This document shows positions 52,648 to 61,991 of a DNA stretch of 64,000 nt, piece by piece (position 1 is the first letter of the stretch; the number at the start of each line of letters is the position of its first letter). Made by a program: the position numbers and the translations under genes. Source of the DNA: Phormidium tanganyikae FI6-MK23 (GTDB taxonomy: Bacteria > Cyanobacteriota > Cyanobacteriia > Leptolyngbyales > Leptolyngbyaceae); contig JAHHHU010000005.1 in assembly GCA_019359175.1 (NCBI GenBank), positions 1 through 64,000 of the forward strand, in the 5' to 3' direction. The notes under the pieces are model-generated. The model was not told the origin of the DNA. It was given only the letters and a program-made list of their open reading frames with translations, and did not search any database.

Positions 52648-53895
52648 CTATCGGTTAGGACGATGAATAATCGTTTCTGTGAGTCGTTGACGATCGCGAA
52701 TTTCCACGATCCGCACGTAATCTTTTTGATGCTCGTTCAAACAAGATTCCAACGCCGAAATCGCTGCGGCTCCATCTCCTTCAAACATTCCATAACAGTT
52801 CCAAGAATTGACTTTAAAACGTCGATCGTCTACGACTTCAATTCCTAATCGCTGTCCCTGTCCCAGAATCCGATTCACTTCGCTGACAATTTCAGGAGTC
52901 AAGCGATTGCTCGAAGCCTGCCCATTGTAACTAGAACCATTCGATCGAACTGCTTCGCTTGAGCCATTTTGAACAGGCTGCGGTGTCATTTTAATTTCAC
53001 CGAGTCCACGATTACGAACCGTCTGATTGTATTCCTCAACCAGTCGCAACTCTTGAAGTCGCTTCTGTTCGCCTACGATTGCCGTTCCCACCTCCATCAA
53101 GTGCGGCAGACTGAAATCGGGTCTACGGAATTCTGGCGGACGCTCGGTACTATTTACCACTCGTTGAGAAATGCGATCGAGTCCCACAGCCTTGATCAAC
53201 TGGCGAATCTGCTCATCGTAAAGCCGCGATCGCAGTGCGCCAAAGAAATCGATCGATTGATTCGGAAACTGATCGACTAGTTTCTCAATATCTCCCTTTG
53301 CCACCTGATCAATTTCAAAAATTCCGCCCACGATGCCAATTCGATCGGCTCGATCGGGTTCCCAGAAAAACTTATCCATCCGACCATCGCGCGTCAGCGG
53401 AGCATAAAGCGTCGAGAAATCATTCCCCGTCAAAATAATCGGAATCCGCTGCGTCGGTTCAGAATCATAACTGCCCGGAAGCTGAACATTTGTCGGATTA
53501 TCCGCAATATTCATCAGCGTTCCATGTACCAGTTGCGTATTCACTGTGTACTGAGTGAACTGATCCACTCGCCCCGCACCCGCATCAAAATCATTAATCA
53601 GCAAAACCGCCATTTTGCCGCGCACTTTGACAAATTCCGCTGCCTCCCGATACCGCAGCCGAATCAAACGCCCTGGATCTCCCGCATCCGGACTTTCCAA
53701 CTCTCCCGCCGACATATAGACGGCTTCAATTCCCATCCGCTCAAACACCAAATCGCACTGAAACGACTTGCCTTCACCCTTCCGTCCGTGAACTCCTAAA
53801 ATCAAAGGCGCTTTCACATTCGGCAAAGACAAAAAATTCTTGGTGATATGAACTGCAAGTTTATCCAGGAAACGTGGAGAAATGTAGTAACTCAT
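52648..53895 (-). CDS. rca: Rubisco activase with RbcS-like C-terminal module
   Basis: This AAA+ ATPase removes inhibitory sugar phosphates from Rubisco. From ATG 53895 it is 415 residues (GTG 53904 is the alternative). The N-terminal SYYISPRFLDKLAVHITKN leads to Walker A GRKGEGKS (37-44) and Walker B LLINDFDAGAGR, with sensor ILTGNDFSTLY and arginine-finger region TRDGRMDKFFWEPDR. After a Ser/Asn-rich linker, the last ~90 residues (FKVNSWNCYGMF, VRIVEIRDRQR) resemble the Rubisco small subunit (SSUL). That module is known to recruit cyanobacterial Rca into Rubisco condensates in carboxysomes. A hairpin lies directly before the start. Confidence 0.96.
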   Translation of the reverse strand: MSYYISPRFLDKLAVHITKNFLSLPNVKAPLILGVHGRKGEGKSFQCDLVFERMGIEAVYMSAGELESPDAGDPGRLIRLRYREAAEFVKVRGKMAVLLINDFDAGAGRVDQFTQYTVNTQLVHGTLMNIADNPTNVQLPGSYDSEPTQRIPIILTGNDFSTLYAPLTRDGRMDKFFWEPDRADRIGIVGGIFEIDQVAKGDIEKLVDQFPNQSIDFFGALRSRLYDEQIRQLIKAVGLDRISQRVVNSTERPPEFRRPDFSLPHLMEVGTAIVGEQKRLQELRLVEEYNQTVRNRGLGEIKMTPQPVQNGSSEAVRSNGSSYNGQASSNRLTPEIVSEVNRILGQGQRLGIEVVDDRRFKVNSWNCYGMFEGDGAAAISALESCLNEHQKDYVRIVEIRDRQRLTETIIHRPNR

Positions 53896-53905
53896 GGTGC
53901 TCACT

Positions 53906-53935
53906 AAAAATGGGGCAGTCTAACTCGCCCCATTT
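53906..53935 (-). terminator. Intrinsic terminator or rca leader hairpin
   Basis: On the minus strand AAATGGGGC (53935-53927) pairs with GCCCCATTT (53916-53908) across a 10-nt loop and is followed by a T-run (complement of A at 53906-53910). It lies between the stop of the upstream membrane protein gene (53968) and the rca start (53895), leaving only about ten bases for an rca leader. Confidence 0.75.
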
Positions 53936-53967
53936 GTTAAAACTTGATATCAAAGATCGTATCGAAC

Positions 53968-54288
53968 TTAGGGCGAAATGTTTCGCACAACTTGAGAAAT
54001 TGATCGAGATGCCGAAGCAGTCATATAAAGCTGATCTTGTTCTTCGAGGTATCGCGCCACTGATTCGTAAGCCTCTTGATTCATTGCTGTTTCTTGAGGC
54101 GAAAGGTGACTGATGTACCCCATATAGCTGCCCATCACGAAATAAACGCCAACAAGTGCTGTCGCTGCCATTGAGACCAATGTGCCAGCCAGCATCAGGG
54201 AGAACTCCTTTTGCTCGACCGCTTCCTGCATGAGATGAAGCGCCCAAGCCACAAGAGCAATGACAATAAATAAGATTGTTATCACCAT
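53968..54288 (-). CDS. Small two-helix membrane protein upstream of rca
   Basis: The 106-residue protein has two hydrophobic segments (about 2-18 and 30-58, the second with Gly and Ala spacing) and a soluble C-terminal tail (about 62-106) containing ETAMNQEAYESVARYLEEQ. The first ten residues are strongly hydrophobic, so it may be an uncleaved anchor. I do not recognise a family. It lies upstream of rca on the same strand, with a terminator between them. Confidence 0.65.
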   Translation of the reverse strand: MVITILFIVIALVAWALHLMQEAVEQKEFSLMLAGTLVSMAATALVGVYFVMGSYMGYISHLSPQETAMNQEAYESVARYLEEQDQLYMTASASRSISQVVRNISP

Positions 54289-54427
54289 AGTTTACGTATT
54301 GTAACAGACGCTCAGAAAAGTTGACCTCGGTAAGAGCGCGATCGTAAGGAGAAAAATTTCTAATCTTGGTGGTAGCAAGTTCTTATCAGTCGGCTGGAAA
54401 TGACCGTTTTATCCGAGTTCCGCCATT

Positions 54428-55198
54428 CTATGCGTGTCTTACCGGAATATGACGATCGCTTAAGTATGTCTTTATTTGTCCGACGCTTAACTGACCGTAA
54501 TGTAACAAAGACGCAAGTAACGCCGCTTCAGCTTTACCGTCCGTTAAGGCTTGATAAATATGTTCACAGTTTCCCGCACCTCCGGAGGCGATCACCGGAA
54601 TTTCGACTTGCTTTGCGATCGTACTTGTGAGATCCAAGTCATAACCCGTCTGCGTTCCATCCGCATCCATGCTGGTAATCAGTAATTCTCCGGCTCCCCG
54701 TTTCGCCACTTCTTTCGCCCAAGCGATTGCATCAAGTCCCGTATTTTCCCGACCGCCGCGTACATACACATCCCAACCTGGATTCGTTGGATCTTCTCGC
54801 CGCCGCGCATCGATCGCCACCACAATACATTGGACTCCAAAGCGATCGCTCGATCGATTAATCAAATCCGGATCACGCACCGCTGCCGAATTAATACTGA
54901 CCTTATCGGCTCCCGCCCTCAGTAATTTCTTGATCGTGTCTAGATTCTGAATCCCGCCGCCCACTGTCAACGGAATAAATACTTGCTCTGCCGTGCGATA
55001 CACTACATCGTAAATAATGTCGCGATCTTCATGCGTTGCGGTAATGTCCAGAAACACAAGCTCATCCGCGCCCGCCTCGTTGTAAACCTGCGCCAGTTCA
55101 ACCGGATCGCCGGCATCCCTCAAATCTACAAAGTTAACGCCTTTCACCACGCGCCCCGCTTTCACATCCAAGCAAGGCAGAATTCGTTTTGCCAACAT
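54428..55198 (-). CDS. hisF: Imidazole glycerol phosphate synthase subunit HisF
   Basis: HisF is the cyclase subunit that, with the HisH glutaminase, forms IGP and AICAR in histidine synthesis. The 256-residue (beta-alpha)8 barrel carries [15 protein letters not shown] with the catalytic Asp11 at the start, [30 protein letters not shown] with the second catalytic Asp near 130, [14 protein letters not shown] and [10 protein letters not shown]. HisH is not in the window. Confidence 0.97.
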   Translation of the reverse strand: MLAKRILPCLDVKAGRVVKGVNFVDLRDAGDPVELAQVYNEAGADELVFLDITATHEDRDIIYDVVYRTAEQVFIPLTVGGGIQNLDTIKKLLRAGADKVSINSAAVRDPDLINRSSDRFGVQCIVVAIDARRREDPTNPGWDVYVRGGRENTGLDAIAWAKEVAKRGAGELLITSMDADGTQTGYDLDLTSTIAKQVEIPVIASGGAGNCEHIYQALTDGKAEAALLASLLHYGQLSVGQIKTYLSDRHIPVRHA

Positions 55199-55348
55199 AT
55201 CTAGTTACTCTCTGGTGAGAAAAGGATCGTAGCGCTAACTTGGATCGGGAGTCCATAGGATTCGTTGAAATTTAGGCGTTTGAAGTTGGGCGATCGTAGA
55301 TTTCTAACAGTAGAGTTAGAAAAACACCTCCTAGATGGAGCTAAACCG

Positions 55349-55960
55349 ATGACTAGCCTGCTGGTCAAATCCGAACAGATGCCATTATCGATCGATCTCT
55401 CTTCGCTTACCACACTGCCGAAGATGAGCGATCAGCAGTTCTATAATTTTTGTCGCACGAATCCCGATTTGCGAATCGAGCGGAATACGAATGGAGAAAT
55501 TATCGTAATGCCTCCAGCTTTCTCCGGCACTGGAAACCGCAACGGCAGAATCTTCGGGCAGCTTTTCGTTTGGTCTGAAGCAGATGCAACCGGAGAAGTC
55601 TTTGATTCGAGTTCAGGCTTTACCTTACCCAATGGTGCAACTCGATCACCAGATACAGCGTGGATTTTGTCTGACCGCTGGAATGCTTTGCAACCGGAAC
55701 AACAGGCATCTTTTGCCCCGATCGCTCCTGATTTTGTGGTGGAACTCCGGTCTAGTAGCGATACATTGGCGAGCCTGAAGGAAAAGATGGAGGAATATAT
55801 TGCGAATGGGGTGCGGTTGGGATTGTTAATCGATCGAAAGAATTACCAAGTCCATGTTTATCGACCGAATCAACCTTCAGAGATTTTAGATAATTCTAAG
55901 TCTGTTAGTTGCGAACCTGAAATGTCAGAATTTGCGTTGAAGATGGCGAGAATTTGGTGA
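55349..55960 (+). CDS. Uma2 family putative endonuclease (third of three)
   Basis: The 203-residue Uma2/DUF820 protein runs from ATG 55349 with an upstream TGGAG. A longer TTG start at 55265 is not supported. Motifs are NPDLRIERNTNGEIIVMPP near the N-terminus, ATRSPDTAWILS (metal-site Asp), APDFVVELRSSSD (Glu), and EKMEEYIANGVRLGLLID. It is the subgroup with the LRSxSD motif, different from the two other Uma2 genes here, so these are not recent duplicates. Confidence 0.9.
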   Translation: MTSLLVKSEQMPLSIDLSSLTTLPKMSDQQFYNFCRTNPDLRIERNTNGEIIVMPPAFSGTGNRNGRIFGQLFVWSEADATGEVFDSSSGFTLPNGATRSPDTAWILSDRWNALQPEQQASFAPIAPDFVVELRSSSDTLASLKEKMEEYIANGVRLGLLIDRKNYQVHVYRPNQPSEILDNSKSVSCEPEMSEFALKMARIW

Positions 55961-56015
55961 TATTGAAGTGCGATCGCGCTTTGGCGAGGTGTTGGAATTG
56001 TGCGATCGTCATTCC

Positions 56016-56501
56016 CTACTCCGGAACTCGATACCGACTCGCGATGAATGAGAAGAATCGGTAATAGTTGCCAAACTGATTACTTGGAGCAACTCCACGC
56101 CACTGATATTCCACATCCTTGTGGGCGATCGTCAGCATCATCACACTAGATTGTGCCTCAACCTTGACATCAATTCGTCCAGGTATACCCTGCTCGGTTG
56201 TAAAGTTCGGCGTTGGTTTCGGCTGTGCGGAGTTCTCCGATCGCTTTAACTTTGCCCAACTCCGAATCTCAAGCCCCGAATTTCTCGGATCATTAAACGC
56301 AATGCCATCCTGATTCTCCGGCGGAATCGAATCGATCCATCCCTCCGGGTACAGAAACTCAAACCCAAACCGAGGATTTCGATACGTTCGCCACCGATCT
56401 GGAAGCCTGCTCTGCTGCGGTTCCACAGGCTCCCAAGGCAGCACTCCACAGCCGCTTAACCCGATCGCTCCGACTAAAATCCAACTCAAACCCTGCTTCA
56501 T
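56016..56501 (-). CDS. Putative lipoprotein
   Basis: From ATG 56501 the product is 161 residues with a lipoprotein signal (MKQGLSWILVGAIGLSGC, Cys18 as the modified residue). The mature part contains YRNPRFGFEFLYPEGW, the PsbP-like opening seen in several cyanobacterial lumenal or periplasmic proteins, and ends FFSFIASRYRV. A PsbP/DUF-type fold is inferred from this motif alone. It is divergent from the ribbon-helix-helix gene. Confidence 0.7.
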   Translation of the reverse strand: MKQGLSWILVGAIGLSGCGVLPWEPVEPQQSRLPDRWRTYRNPRFGFEFLYPEGWIDSIPPENQDGIAFNDPRNSGLEIRSWAKLKRSENSAQPKPTPNFTTEQGIPGRIDVKVEAQSSVMMLTIAHKDVEYQWRGVAPSNQFGNYYRFFSFIASRYRVPE

Positions 56502-56610
56502 AATGTAAACGATTGTAACAATAATGCTGCTATGCTGGCTTACCGTCTTGACAGCCCCGAATCTGGCAGATATTGTATTTGCATACCCGGGTAAAACGAC
56601 TGAAAGTTCT

Positions 56611-56940
56611 ATGCAAGACAAGCAGAAAGTTACGTTGTATCTCCCGCCTGAATTACACCGCAAGCTAAAAATCCAAGCGGCGATGAGTTCTGAGGCGATG
56701 TCTATCCTCGCAGAGAGGGCACTCAACTTTTACCTCATGTACCCGGAGGTAGTTGAGCAGCAAGACGAAGCTCATGGACAAACGCATCGGATCTACGACT
56801 GTCCCAGTTGTACCACTCCGGTTGTGTTACGGAACGGCGAGTTAACTGCTTTAGGGCAGCATGGCTCTGTTCTCCAAGATGAGTTATCAACAGTTACGAT
56901 CGGGTCACCGAGTGAGGAAAAGGTGGTCGTTCCCTGCTAG
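56611..56940 (+). CDS. Ribbon-helix-helix-like protein upstream of ycf46
   Basis: The 109-residue protein runs from ATG 56611 (a longer frame from 56524 is less likely). The N-terminal KVTLYLPPELHRKLKIQAA (about 5-23) matches a ribbon-helix-helix fold, followed by a helix ALNFYLMYPE. The C-terminal half has a single CPSC pair and EKVVVPC. It could be a small DNA-binding regulator. The gene precedes ycf46 on the same strand by 76 bp, so control of ycf46/ycf35 is a reasonable inference only. Confidence 0.65.
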   Translation: MQDKQKVTLYLPPELHRKLKIQAAMSSEAMSILAERALNFYLMYPEVVEQQDEAHGQTHRIYDCPSCTTPVVLRNGELTALGQHGSVLQDELSTVTIGSPSEEKVVVPC

Positions 56941-57016
56941 GGTCATTTCCCAAACAGTGATCGTTACCTGAGAGGTTCGCTTTACACATCTGCACCGTTT
57001 TTAGTGGGTCGCGGCT

Positions 57017-58525
57017 ATGCAAGAAGAGTTAAATATCCTGTTACAGGCTCAATATCCTTTAATTTATCTTGTAACTTCGGAAGAAGAGCGGGCAGAGCAA
57101 GCACTCTCAATCCTTGCTCAAACGAAGCCTCCCAAGCGATTGTATTTGTGGACAGTTACTCACGGAATTGTGGAATATGGGCAGCCCCGGAGTGTTACCC
57201 AGCACAACACAGTTTCCCCAGAGGCTGCGATCGAGTGGGTGATGCGCCAGCGTGAACCGGGAATCTTCGTTTTCAAAGATTTGCACCCGTTTATTGATTC
57301 TCCTGCGGTAACTCGGTGGTTGCGTGATGCGATCTCTAGTTTCAAAGGAACTCAGAAAGCGATCGTGCTAATGTCCCCGGTGCAGAACATCCCGATCGAG
57401 TTGGAGAAAGAAGTTGTTTTAGTAGACTTCCCGATGCCAACGATGACCGAGTTGAATCAAGTTCTTACCACTCAGTTAGATCAAGTTCGGACTCGTCGGA
57501 TTACGACCGAGACGCGAGAGAAGCTCTTGAAAGCTGCGTTGGGTCTAACTCGCGATGAGGCGGAAAAAGTCTATCGGAAAGCTCAAGTGACCGCTGGACG
57601 CTTGACTGAGGAAGAAGTTGATATCGTTCTTTCCGAGAAGAAGCAACTGATTCGTCGCAACGGAATTCTGGAGTACATCGAAGAAGATGAAACGATCGAT
57701 TCGGTCGGTGGACTCGAAGAACTGAAGCACTGGTTAAAACAGCGATCGAATGCTTTTACGGAGCGTGCTAGAGAGTATGGATTGCCCCAGCCGAAAGGAA
57801 TGCTGATTCTAGGCGTTCCGGGTTGTGGGAAGTCCTTGATTGCGAAAACGACCTCGCGACTCTGGGGATTGCCCCTGCTGCGGTTAGACATGGGCCGGGT
57901 TTACGATGGCTCGATGGTAGGTCGATCTGAAGCCAACCTTCGCAACGCTCTCAAAACGGCGGAATCGATTTCACCCGCAATCCTGTTCATTGATGAAATG
58001 GACAAGGCATTCGCTGGAACGACTGGATCAGCCGACTCCGATGGTGGAACCTCAAGCCGGATCTTCGGGTCATTCCTCACCTGGATGCAAGAGAAAACCT
58101 CTCCAGTGTTTGTGATGGCAACCGCGAACCGAGTTGAGCGGCTACCGGGAGAGTTTCTAAGAAAAGGTCGGTTTGACGAACTCTTCTTCGTTGACTTGCC
58201 GAACGCCGAGGAGCGGAAAGAGATTTTCAGAATTCACCTCACGAAACGCCGCAGAGATATCGAACGATTCGATCTCGACCAACTCGCAAACGTCTGCGAT
58301 GGCTTTTCGGGGGCGGAAGTTGAGCAAGCCTTAGTTGCAGCCATGTATGAGGCATTTGCTCAAGATCGAGAGTTTACCCAATTGGACATCATTGCGGCAT
58401 CCAGAGCCACCATGCCGTTGTCCAAGACGATGACCGAGCAGGTAACAGCCCTTCGGGATTGGGCTAGGCAGCGCGCGCGACCTGCGGCATCCTCAGTTGC
58501 TGAATATCAGCGACTTGAGTTCTAA
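57017..58525 (+). CDS. ycf46: AAA+ ATPase Ycf46
   Basis: Ycf46 is a cyanobacterial and red-plastid AAA+ protein (Slr0374 in Synechocystis) implicated in inorganic-carbon acclimation. The 502-residue product has an N-terminal domain (about 1-225), then one AAA module with Walker A GVPGCGKSL (about 266-274), Walker B AILFIDEMDKA, sensor-1 VMATANRVERLPGEFLRKGRFDELF region with arginine finger, and a C-terminal helical lid (GFSGAEVEQALVAAM). All key ATPase residues are present. ycf35 follows by 157 bp. Confidence 0.95.
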   Translation: MQEELNILLQAQYPLIYLVTSEEERAEQALSILAQTKPPKRLYLWTVTHGIVEYGQPRSVTQHNTVSPEAAIEWVMRQREPGIFVFKDLHPFIDSPAVTRWLRDAISSFKGTQKAIVLMSPVQNIPIELEKEVVLVDFPMPTMTELNQVLTTQLDQVRTRRITTETREKLLKAALGLTRDEAEKVYRKAQVTAGRLTEEEVDIVLSEKKQLIRRNGILEYIEEDETIDSVGGLEELKHWLKQRSNAFTERAREYGLPQPKGMLILGVPGCGKSLIAKTTSRLWGLPLLRLDMGRVYDGSMVGRSEANLRNALKTAESISPAILFIDEMDKAFAGTTGSADSDGGTSSRIFGSFLTWMQEKTSPVFVMATANRVERLPGEFLRKGRFDELFFVDLPNAEERKEIFRIHLTKRRRDIERFDLDQLANVCDGFSGAEVEQALVAAMYEAFAQDREFTQLDIIAASRATMPLSKTMTEQVTALRDWARQRARPAASSVAEYQRLEF

Positions 58526-58682
58526 CAGGCTTTCTCCTGTCTTCCCAACAGGATGGAAGGCTGGCATCATCAGCCAGCGCTACGAACACCCGTTTTGAAT
58601 GCTTGAGTACATTGAGTTTTCAGAACACCTAAAACCTAAACGTTGTCGTTGTTTCTAACTTTTCCACGGAGGAAACCCTAAA

Positions 58683-59036
58683 ATGTCTCACTTTAGCACT
58701 CTTCGCACCAAGATCACCGATGCAGAAATCCTCAAGTCCTCCCTGCGTGACTTGGGAATCTCGGTCAAGACCGAAGCCGACGTTCGTGGCTACAACGGTC
58801 AGCGTGTCCGCTCTGACATCGTTGCAATTCTCGATGGCGAATATGATTTGGGCTGGTCGCGCAACGCTGATGGTTCTTTCGACTTGATTGCTGACCTTTG
58901 GGGTGTGGCGAAGAAGCACAACCAAACCGAACTGATCAACTCGATCAACCAAAAGTACGCTGTGAACAAGACCTTGGCTGAAGTCAAGCGTCCTGGATTG
59001 AACAACGCAAATGTGAAATTGGTTGTCCAAAAATAG
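58683..59036 (+). CDS. ycf35: Ycf35 family protein (DUF1257)
   Basis: The 117-residue protein is conserved in cyanobacteria and red-algal plastids with no known function. Motifs are MSHFSTLRTKITDAEILKS at the start, VRSDIVAILDGEYDLGW (position about 42-58) and DLIADLWGVAK. The ATG follows GGAGGAAACC. It is separated from ycf46 by 157 bp and closed by a strong terminator, so it may be transcribed from its own promoter. Confidence 0.93.
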   Translation: MSHFSTLRTKITDAEILKSSLRDLGISVKTEADVRGYNGQRVRSDIVAILDGEYDLGWSRNADGSFDLIADLWGVAKKHNQTELINSINQKYAVNKTLAEVKRPGLNNANVKLVVQK

Positions 59037-59060
59037 TTTCTCTGCGCGTTCCCAAGCTGG

Positions 59061-59093
59061 CGGGTTAACTTTCCATAGTTAACCCGTTTTTTT
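59061..59093 (+). terminator. Intrinsic terminator after ycf35
   Basis: CGGGTTAACT (59061-59070) and AGTTAACCCG (59077-59086) form a perfect 10-bp stem with a 6-nt loop, followed by seven T (59087-59093). Confidence 0.95.
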
Positions 59094-59099
59094 ATGCAT

Positions 59100-59621
59100 T
59101 TATTCTGGAAGTTCTAGAAGTTCCGCAGGTTTCATATTCTCGTATTTCTCAAACGGCTGATGAATCCAAGGATTATGCTCTAAATAGTCCACATAGTAAT
59201 CAGGTTTGATCACAGAGCAGGCTTTGTACCAAAGAACGGCAGTGCGAACTTCTTCGATGTAGAAGCCGTAATGTCGATCGAGCCAAGGAATCGTTTTTTG
59301 CAACGTCACTCCCGAATCCACCAAGTCATCGACTAACAACACATGACTGCCCAAACTCAGCGAGGTCATTGTGAGATCTTTCGAGAACACTAAGGAACTT
59401 CTCGATTGGCTCGTGCCTCGATAGGAAGAAGTCGATAAAATTGCGAGGGGCGCATCGAAGATTCGGGCAAGCACATCACCGACGCGCAATCCGCCCTTTG
59501 CCAAGCAAACGATTTGATTAAACTGCCAGTCCGATCGATAAATTTGGGCGGCAAGCTTTTCGATCGAGCGATGGTAATCTGACCAACTGACATGAAGATC
59601 GGACTGAGTGGAATCCGGCAT
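59100..59621 (-). CDS. Phosphoribosyltransferase (purine PRT-like)
   Basis: From ATG 59621 the protein is 173 residues. The PRPP-binding motif is VLLVDDLVDSGVTL (about 98-111), preceded by CLAKGGLRVGDVLAR and the flexible loop SSYRGTSQSRSSL. These match the xanthine/hypoxanthine-guanine phosphoribosyltransferase-like group with a C-terminal hood ending YVDYLEHNPWIHQPFE. It probably salvages a purine base. The true substrate is uncertain. It is divergent from the transporter gene. Confidence 0.87.
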   Translation of the reverse strand: MPDSTQSDLHVSWSDYHRSIEKLAAQIYRSDWQFNQIVCLAKGGLRVGDVLARIFDAPLAILSTSSYRGTSQSRSSLVFSKDLTMTSLSLGSHVLLVDDLVDSGVTLQKTIPWLDRHYGFYIEEVRTAVLWYKACSVIKPDYYVDYLEHNPWIHQPFEKYENMKPAELLELPE

Positions 59622-59721
59622 AGTGAAGTCAAAATAGATAAGTTTTTCTTCAACGTGCGAATCGCGCAGTCGAAGACGATGAAAATAATACAACTGTTAC
59701 CCCGGATTCTGCGACTTCGTT

Positions 59722-61161
59722 ATGAACAATTCCGCTGATCAGCCAGAGGCAGTCTCTGAAAAACTCGATCTGAAAACAAAACTTGCTTATGGAGCCGGGG
59801 ATCTTGGGCCTGCAATCACGGCAAATATCCTGATTTTTTACCTCTCGCCGTTTCTCACCGATGTTGCGGGGCTAAATCCTGGACTGGCGGGACAAACTCA
59901 ACTAGTCGGGAAAGTGTGGGACGCAGTAAACGATCCAATGGTTGGGGTGATGAGCGATAAAACGCGATCGCGTCTCGGTCGGCGGTATCCCTGGATTTTG
60001 GCGGGCGCGATTCCGTTTGGGGTTTTCTTCTTTTTGCAGTGGATTGTTCCAAAGTTCAGCGATACGGCAGCAGGGCAGCAGTCAGGATTGTTTTGGTACT
60101 ACACCTTTATCTCGATCGCATTTGGTTGGCTCTATACTGTCGTCAATTTGCCTTACACGGCATTAACCCCAGAACTAACGCAGGATTACGATGAGCGAAC
60201 GAGCTTGAACAGCTTTCGGTTTGCGTTCTCGATCGGGGGCAGTATTATCTCGGTCGTGTTGGTTGGCATTATCGGGTCGATGTTTCCTCAAGATTTGCAG
60301 CAGCGGTATCTCGTGATCGGGATCGTGTGCGGAATTTTGGGAGCGTTACCGTTGTTTTGGTGTGTTTGGGGGACGTTCGATCGGATGAAAGCGATCGGGC
60401 TTCAGCGTCCTGAATCAGAGCTATCGGTTTCGATTCCGATCGTGCAGCAGCTCAAAATTGCTTTTAGTAATCGTCCATTTTTATTCGTGGTTGGAATCTA
60501 CTTGTGTTCGTGGCTCAGTTTTCAACTCACAGCGGCAATCATTCCTTATTTTGTTGGAAGTTACATGAGGCTGGGTAGCCCGTGGGCAGTGCCGAGCGTG
60601 GTACTAGCGGTTCAACTGACGGCAATGCTCGTACTGCCGATTTGGAATGCGGCGAGTCAGCGAATCGGGAAGCGCGGCGTTTATGCAGCCGGAATGGTGT
60701 TGTGGATTATTGCACAGGGCGGATTGTTCTTTCTGCAACCGGGGCAATTACCACTGATGTATGTATTGGCAGTGATGTCAGGATTTGGCGTATCAGTCGC
60801 TTATTTGATCCCTTGGTCGATGCTGCCGGATGTGATCGAATTGGATGAGCTGCAAACCGGACAGCGAAGAGAAGGAATTTTTTACAGCTTTGTGACGTTT
60901 TTGCAGAAGGTTTGTTTGGGGATTGCAGTGGCGATCGTACTTCAAAGCTTAGATTGGGCGGGATACGTTAAGCCGACTGGTGGAGATCCTTTGCCTGTGC
61001 AGCCGAATGATGTCTTGCTGGCGATTCGATTGTCGATCGGGCCTGTTCCCACGATCGCGCTTTTAATCGGTATGGTGCTGGTTTATTTTTATCCAATTAC
61101 GCGGGAAGTTCACGCAGAGATTCGATTAAAACTTCACGAACGGAAGCAGAACCAATCTTGA
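59722..61161 (+). CDS. GPH-family (MFS) sugar or cation symporter
   Basis: The 479-residue protein has about twelve hydrophobic helices and the features of the glycoside-pentoside-hexuronide:cation symporter family: AYGAGDLGPAI in helix 1, DAVNDPMVGVMSDKTRSRLGRRYPW between helices 2 and 3, and WSMLPDVIELDELQTGQRREG later. Family members take up di- or oligosaccharides with Na+ or H+. The substrate is not known. Confidence 0.93.
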   Translation: MNNSADQPEAVSEKLDLKTKLAYGAGDLGPAITANILIFYLSPFLTDVAGLNPGLAGQTQLVGKVWDAVNDPMVGVMSDKTRSRLGRRYPWILAGAIPFGVFFFLQWIVPKFSDTAAGQQSGLFWYYTFISIAFGWLYTVVNLPYTALTPELTQDYDERTSLNSFRFAFSIGGSIISVVLVGIIGSMFPQDLQQRYLVIGIVCGILGALPLFWCVWGTFDRMKAIGLQRPESELSVSIPIVQQLKIAFSNRPFLFVVGIYLCSWLSFQLTAAIIPYFVGSYMRLGSPWAVPSVVLAVQLTAMLVLPIWNAASQRIGKRGVYAAGMVLWIIAQGGLFFLQPGQLPLMYVLAVMSGFGVSVAYLIPWSMLPDVIELDELQTGQRREGIFYSFVTFLQKVCLGIAVAIVLQSLDWAGYVKPTGGDPLPVQPNDVLLAIRLSIGPVPTIALLIGMVLVYFYPITREVHAEIRLKLHERKQNQS

Positions 61162-61240
61162 GTTGCGAAAAGCGTAACCGATCGCACTGTTTATTCGATT
61201 CGATGGCAAAGTAGGTACATTCTTAAGTACAGCAGTCACG

Positions 61241-61978
61241 ATGATGAGTCTAGTTCAAAATTCACCTTGGAAACGATTAAGCGCAGTCCCTATCGCGCTT
61301 GGGATTATTGGCTTCGCGATGATCAGTCCCGTTCATGCACAGGAGAAATTAGTGCGAACATTAACCGTCACAGGTCGCGGATTTGAAGATATTCAAACGA
61401 CACTGGCACAGGTACGCTTGGGTGTCGAAGTCGAAGGAAAGACCGCAAACGATGTTCAGCAAGAAGTGGCGCGTCGATCGAATTCGGTTATCAACTTTTT
61501 GCGATCGCAAAAAGTTGATAAGCTCGAAACCACGGGGATCAATTTAAATCCTCGCTACGATTACACCAACAACCGCCAAACGCTGGTGGGATATGTCGGA
61601 TCGAATAATGTCTCGTTTCGAGTTCCGACTGAGAAATCAGGCAGCATTATCGATGAAGCAGTCAAAGCAGGCGCAAGTCGCATTGATGGCGTGAGTTTTG
61701 TGGCATCGGATGACGCGATCGCATCGGCTCAGAAACAAGCGCTTCGTAAAGCCACACAAGAAGCACAAGCGCAAGCGGATGCGGTGTTTAGTGCGTTGAA
61801 CTTAACTCGCAAAGAGATTGTGAATGTTCAGGTGAATGGCGCGTCTGCACCTCCACCTATTTTCAGAGAAGCAGCGGCAATGGATGCAAGAGCGGGTCGA
61901 ACAGCGGCGGCTCCAAGTCCTGTCGTGGGTGGTGAACAGCGGGTCGAAGGCTCGGTGACGTTACAGATTAGCTACTAG
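61241..61978 (+). CDS. SIMPL domain (DUF541) secreted protein
   Basis: The 245-residue protein has an N-terminal signal peptide (about 1-31, ending VHAQ) and a DUF541/SIMPL domain: RTLTVTGRGFEDIQTTLAQVRLGVEVEG-type beta strand (about 38-65), TTGINLNPRYDY and the C-terminal VEGSVTLQISY. The domain is found in periplasmic or outer-membrane proteins, with reported links to oxidative stress and protein interaction in other species. The function here is unknown. Confidence 0.9.
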   Translation: MMSLVQNSPWKRLSAVPIALGIIGFAMISPVHAQEKLVRTLTVTGRGFEDIQTTLAQVRLGVEVEGKTANDVQQEVARRSNSVINFLRSQKVDKLETTGINLNPRYDYTNNRQTLVGYVGSNNVSFRVPTEKSGSIIDEAVKAGASRIDGVSFVASDDAIASAQKQALRKATQEAQAQADAVFSALNLTRKEIVNVQVNGASAPPPIFREAAAMDARAGRTAAAPSPVVGGEQRVEGSVTLQISY

Positions 61979-61991
61979 ACCCATTGGAGAG

